A DNA stretch of 7,669 nt from Tepidisphaeraceae bacterium (GTDB lineage Bacteria; Planctomycetota; Phycisphaerae; Tepidisphaerales; Tepidisphaeraceae). Under the pieces are notes generated by a model. That model did not search any database. It worked only from the letters and a program-made list of their open reading frames with translations, and was not told the origin of the DNA. The first letter of the stretch is position 1; each line of letters begins with the position of its first letter. Positions 5,538 to 7,669 of the stretch are shown here, piece after piece. The position numbers were made by a program, and so were the translations under genes. The DNA is taken from NCBI GenBank assembly GCA_025450555.1, contig JANWHF010000028.1:1-7669 (forward strand), in the 5' to 3' direction.

Positions 5538-6311
5538 ATGGATGAGAAACACAACGAGTTGGTCGTCGATCAGTTCACGCGCCAAGCCAGGCCCTTCGCG
5601 CAAAAACATGAGCACAAGCGACAGGATATGATGCAGCTTCTGCTCGATGCGATGGCGCTGAATCGGCAGGACCAAGTGCTGGATGTGGCCTGCGGCCCGG
5701 GTCTGACGGCCTGCTCCTTTGCTCCGCGCGTGAGCCATGTCACCGGCATTGATCTCACGCCCGCGATGCTGGACCAGGCGCGGGCCACTGCCGATTCAAG
5801 AAATGTCCAAAACGTTACCTGGCGCCACGGCGACGTGGAGCATTTGCCGTTTGCGGACAAATCCTTTTCCGTAGTCTTCAGTCGATTTGCCTTTCATCAT
5901 TTTCGCCGGCCGACAGATGTCCTGGCAGAGATGGCGCGGGTTTGTGCGGCAGGTGGCAAGGTCGTCATCCACGACGTGTACACGACGTCTGCCGCCCAGC
6001 AACAGGCTTACGACCGAATCGAAAAGCTGCGCGACCCGTCGCATACGTGCGCTTTGCAACTGTCCGAGTTCCGTGAAATGTTTGAGGATGCTGGGCTGAG
6101 CCTTGTTTCAGAAACACCGTTTCGCCTGGAAATGGAATTCAACGCCCTGCTGGCCACTTCATTTCCAAATCCGGGCGAAGGAGAAAAGGCACTTGAGCTG
6201 ATGATCGAGGACATTGGCAAGAATACCGCCGGGTTCCTGCCTCGTCTCGACGGACGCGAAGTATGGTTTACATTTCCGACGATGATTTTTGTTGGACAGA
6301 AGTCCTCTTGA
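5538..6311 (+). CDS. Class I SAM-dependent methyltransferase (Methyltransf_11/UbiE-like)
   Basis: A 257-residue soluble methyltransferase with a Rossmann-like domain. Motif I is VLDVACGPG (47-55). The acidic residue expected to bind the ribose of SAM is Asp72 in GIDLTP. GDVEHLPF (98-105) is the adenine-side loop, SVVFSRFAFHHF (111-122) is the motif II region, and RVCAAGGKVVI (134-144) is motif III. RDPSH (165-169) with a following LSEFREMFEDAGL helix is shared with YcgJ-type small-molecule methyltransferases. This places it with the UbiE/Methyltransf_11 group but does not give the substrate. The ATG at 5538 has no Shine-Dalgarno sequence. The next gene begins 13 nt after the stop, so the two are probably co-transcribed. 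The 59-nt gap to the divergent OGT gene must hold both promoters. I do not assign a gene name, because no quinone-pathway neighbours are present. Confidence 0.92.
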   Translation: MDEKHNELVVDQFTRQARPFAQKHEHKRQDMMQLLLDAMALNRQDQVLDVACGPGLTACSFAPRVSHVTGIDLTPAMLDQARATADSRNVQNVTWRHGDVEHLPFADKSFSVVFSRFAFHHFRRPTDVLAEMARVCAAGGKVVIHDVYTTSAAQQQAYDRIEKLRDPSHTCALQLSEFREMFEDAGLSLVSETPFRLEMEFNALLATSFPNPGEGEKALELMIEDIGKNTAGFLPRLDGREVWFTFPTMIFVGQKSS

Positions 6312-6324
6312 CCCCCACCAATCC

Positions 6325-6624
6325 ATGGCTGATGCGATTTGTGACATTTGCGGCAAGGCAGTTCCGGTGCACGAGAGCTTCATCGTGCGGATCGACGTGT
6401 TTGCCGATCCAAACTTACCGCCAATTAGCGGAGAAGGATCTGCGAACTTGGATACCAGCGAATCGATGGCGGAGCTTTTGGAGCAGATGAAAAGCATGTC
6501 AGCCGACGATTTGCAGGACGGGGTTCACCGTCGCTTCGAGCATCGACTCTGTGCGAAATGTCAGCGAGCGTTCATGGCCAATCCACTGGGCCTTCCGAGA
6601 CAGCGGAAGTCGGGAATGAATTAG
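6325..6624 (+). CDS. Small protein with two CxxC pairs, probable zinc-binding
   Basis: A 99-residue protein starting at ATG 6325. Cysteine pairs CDIC (6-9) near the N-terminus and CAKC (76-79) near the C-terminus fit a four-cysteine zinc site brought together by folding, like a split zinc ribbon. The roughly 65 residues between them begin with a likely strand (FIVRIDVFADP, 19-29). An acidic, Ser-rich, Met-containing helical stretch follows (about 40-68), ending DDLQDGVHRRFEH. The C-terminus is basic (PRQRKSGMN). I do not recognise a named family. No Shine-Dalgarno sequence precedes the ATG, and it lies 13 nt after the methyltransferase stop, so translation may depend on coupling. A regulatory or accessory role for the methyltransferase is possible but unproven. 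An in-frame TTG at 6289 overlaps the methyltransferase and is less likely. Confidence 0.82.
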   Translation: MADAICDICGKAVPVHESFIVRIDVFADPNLPPISGEGSANLDTSESMAELLEQMKSMSADDLQDGVHRRFEHRLCAKCQRAFMANPLGLPRQRKSGMN

Positions 6625-6650
6625 CAGGAGCGGTTCGATAGCCGCGGTTG

Positions 6651-6715
6651 GCCGCGACGCCATAGCGGAGCGCTTCTCCGCGTTTGGAGAAAGCGCTCCG
6701 CTAGCGCGTCGCGGC
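6651..6715. repeat. Composite 65-nt hairpin between convergent genes
   Basis: The outer stem GCCGCGACGC (6651-6660) is perfectly complementary to GCGTCGCGGC (6706-6715). After a 2x2 internal mismatch, the inner arms 6663-6679 and 6686-6703 pair over 17 positions with a single one-base bulge, closing on the 6-nt loop GCGTTT. It lies between the plus-strand stop at 6624 and the minus-strand stop at 6752, so it could terminate both transcripts, though neither flank has a U-tract. A second copy of the outer-arm sequence, TAGCCGCG (6639-6646), could pair instead with CGCGGCTA (6710-6717). The form resembles REP-like or MITE-like intergenic palindromes. Confidence 0.8.
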
Positions 6716-6751
6716 TAAACTTGGCTGTCCACTCCGTCTCGGAAAATTTGT

Positions 6752-7669
6752 CTACTTGACCAACGGCAGGTCCGCGAGCATGGGTTGCGGGCGCTTAGCG
6801 GGGATTGCGGGCGTCTTCTGCTCTTCCTCGCTCTCCTGCTGATTGCGCGATCGGCGGGCATACCACTGACCGATGAGGATCGCATCGGCTGCGAGGACCG
6901 CGCCCGTGATCGCCCAAGCTCGATGCGAGCGGTGTGCATCGACGTTGGCCGTTCCAATCCCCGCGCAATCGCGGGCGAAAGCCGCCAGTGAGTCGGAGAA
7001 GGTTGCGACCGCATCGATCGGGTTGACGTGGATGACCGCCTGCGCGACGGCAGCGGTTTCCTGCATGACGATCGGCGCGGCGGCAGCCAATGATCCCGCT
7101 TCGTGTGCTACCTGTGGAACAATGGTGGTGGCGGCGCTGGCGCCTGTCGTCGCCAGCGTGCCGCCAACCACTCGAACAACTTCATCCGCTGTATGCAAAA
7201 TGGCCGCGGATCCCTGCATCAGCGTGCGAGGCGCGATACTTGCAATGGCCGCAGCCGTCGAAGCGACGCCCGATGCGGAAGTCACTGCTGATACCTTCGG
7301 AACCGGGCTCGTACCGCTGTGAGATATTTTGCTCGCTGAGCCGACGCTTGCCACCGCTGCTGAACCGGTTGTTGCCGACGGCGAATGAAGAAGGTTGGGA
7401 TGCGCGGCGGGTGCTGATGGTGTGTCGCTCGCATTCGTCGAAGTCGAAACATTTGTCGGCGGAATCGAATAAGCGGTAGGAGTCGCAGGCGGAGCATAAT
7501 CATCCGGCTCCGGCATTTGCGCGCGGTCTGCGCGCCCGTCGCGGTAGGACCCACCCGGCGCCAAGCCGGATGAATCGAACATTCCGGCTGGGTTCCCCTG
7601 GAAGCTCGCGGACAACAGGATGGTCGTTTCCCGGAATGATCCGGCTGAGAAGAAGGGACCGGTGATCGA
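6752..7669 (-). CDS. Partial Ala/Ser/Pro-rich protein with C-terminal membrane helix (5' end outside window)
   Basis: The minus-strand frame is open from the window edge to the TAG at 6754-6752, giving 305 visible residues and no true start. A TTG at 7615 is in frame but has no support as a start. The upstream residues (ITGPFFSAGSFRETTILLSA) read as the end of a folded domain, so the gene is probably longer. After them comes a Pro/Ser/Thr-rich, probably disordered segment (about visible residues 58-125). A long Ala/Val/Thr-rich, probably helical region follows (about 130-215). One membrane helix, WAITGAVLAADAILIGQWY, covers about 252-270. Then come RRSR and an acidic Gln/Glu-rich tail. The positive charges after the helix predict an outside N-terminal part and a cytoplasmic C-terminus. 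I do not recognise the family. A surface or envelope-anchored protein is the best guess. It is convergent with the CxxC protein gene. Confidence 0.75.
   Translation of the reverse strand, partial: SITGPFFSAGSFRETTILLSASFQGNPAGMFDSSGLAPGGSYRDGRADRAQMPEPDDYAPPATPTAYSIPPTNVSTSTNASDTPSAPAAHPNLLHSPSATTGSAAVASVGSASKISHSGTSPVPKVSAVTSASGVASTAAAIASIAPRTLMQGSAAILHTADEVVRVVGGTLATTGASAATTIVPQVAHEAGSLAAAAPIVMQETAAVAQAVIHVNPIDAVATFSDSLAAFARDCAGIGTANVDAHRSHRAWAITGAVLAADAILIGQWYARRSRNQQESEEEQKTPAIPAKRPQPMLADLPLVK

Noticed and set aside
6289..6324. Earlier TTG start for the CxxC protein, overlapping the methyltransferase
   Set aside because: There is no ribosome binding site, and the extension (LDRSPLDPHQS) adds nothing family-like. 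ATG 6325 places the first Cys pair at the usual position near the N-terminus.
6873..7322. Plus-strand frames opposite the Ala-rich partial gene
   Set aside because: These are mirror images of a low-complexity Ala/Ser-rich minus-strand gene. The minus frame alone gives a sensible membrane helix with flanking charges, and it remains open to the window edge.
1..7669. Mobile element, CRISPR array, toxin-antitoxin or phage-defence system
   Set aside because: No transposase, integrase, spaced direct repeats, nuclease, reverse transcriptase or toxin-antitoxin-like gene pair was seen. The tRNA at the left edge could be an integration site, but its 3' flank lies outside the window.

Overview
The window looks like a stretch of ordinary chromosome from a moderately GC-rich bacterium, most likely a member of the Planctomycetota or a close relative. 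This is an inference. It rests on a secreted DUF1080 (3-keto-disaccharide hydrolase family) protein, a bacterial TPR-OGT-like glycosyltransferase, a DUF1361 membrane protein, several small proteins I do not recognise, and loosely packed single genes with many orientation switches. No marker gene settles the phylum. I see no insertion sequence, phage, plasmid, CRISPR or secondary-metabolism genes.

Layout, left to right. A tRNA-Ser(GGA) gene lies on the minus strand at the left edge. On the plus strand follow a secreted DUF1080 protein (236-907), a terminator-like hairpin, a 66-residue putative lipoprotein (996-1196) and a second, stronger terminator. A gene-free region of about 315 bases with several possible hairpins leads into a 211-residue unknown protein (1568-2203). 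That gene converges on a minus-strand, tryptophan-rich unknown protein (2294-2869), and a 15-bp perfect inverted repeat lies between them. A DUF1361 six-helix membrane protein (2985-3713, plus) is divergent from the Trp-rich gene. It ends only 10 nt from the end of the large minus-strand TPR/OGT gene (3724-5478).

The OGT gene shares a 59-nt divergent promoter region with a class I SAM-dependent methyltransferase (5538-6311, plus). The methyltransferase is followed 13 nt later by a 99-residue protein with two CxxC pairs (6325-6624), and the two probably form a small operon. A 65-nt composite hairpin (6651-6715) separates this pair from a minus-strand gene cut by the right edge of the window. 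The visible part of that gene encodes a Pro/Ser/Thr- and Ala-rich protein with one C-terminal membrane helix.

The genes do not form one obvious pathway. The clearest functional units are the methyltransferase with its Cys-pair neighbour, and the OGT-like enzyme, which should be a soluble cytoplasmic protein-modifying transferase with unknown targets. I found no convincing new multi-gene system. The items most worth following up are the composite hairpin (possibly a dispersed intergenic repeat), the methyltransferase/Cys-pair couple, the Trp-rich orphan, and the terminator-like hairpin directly ahead of the lipoprotein ribosome binding site.
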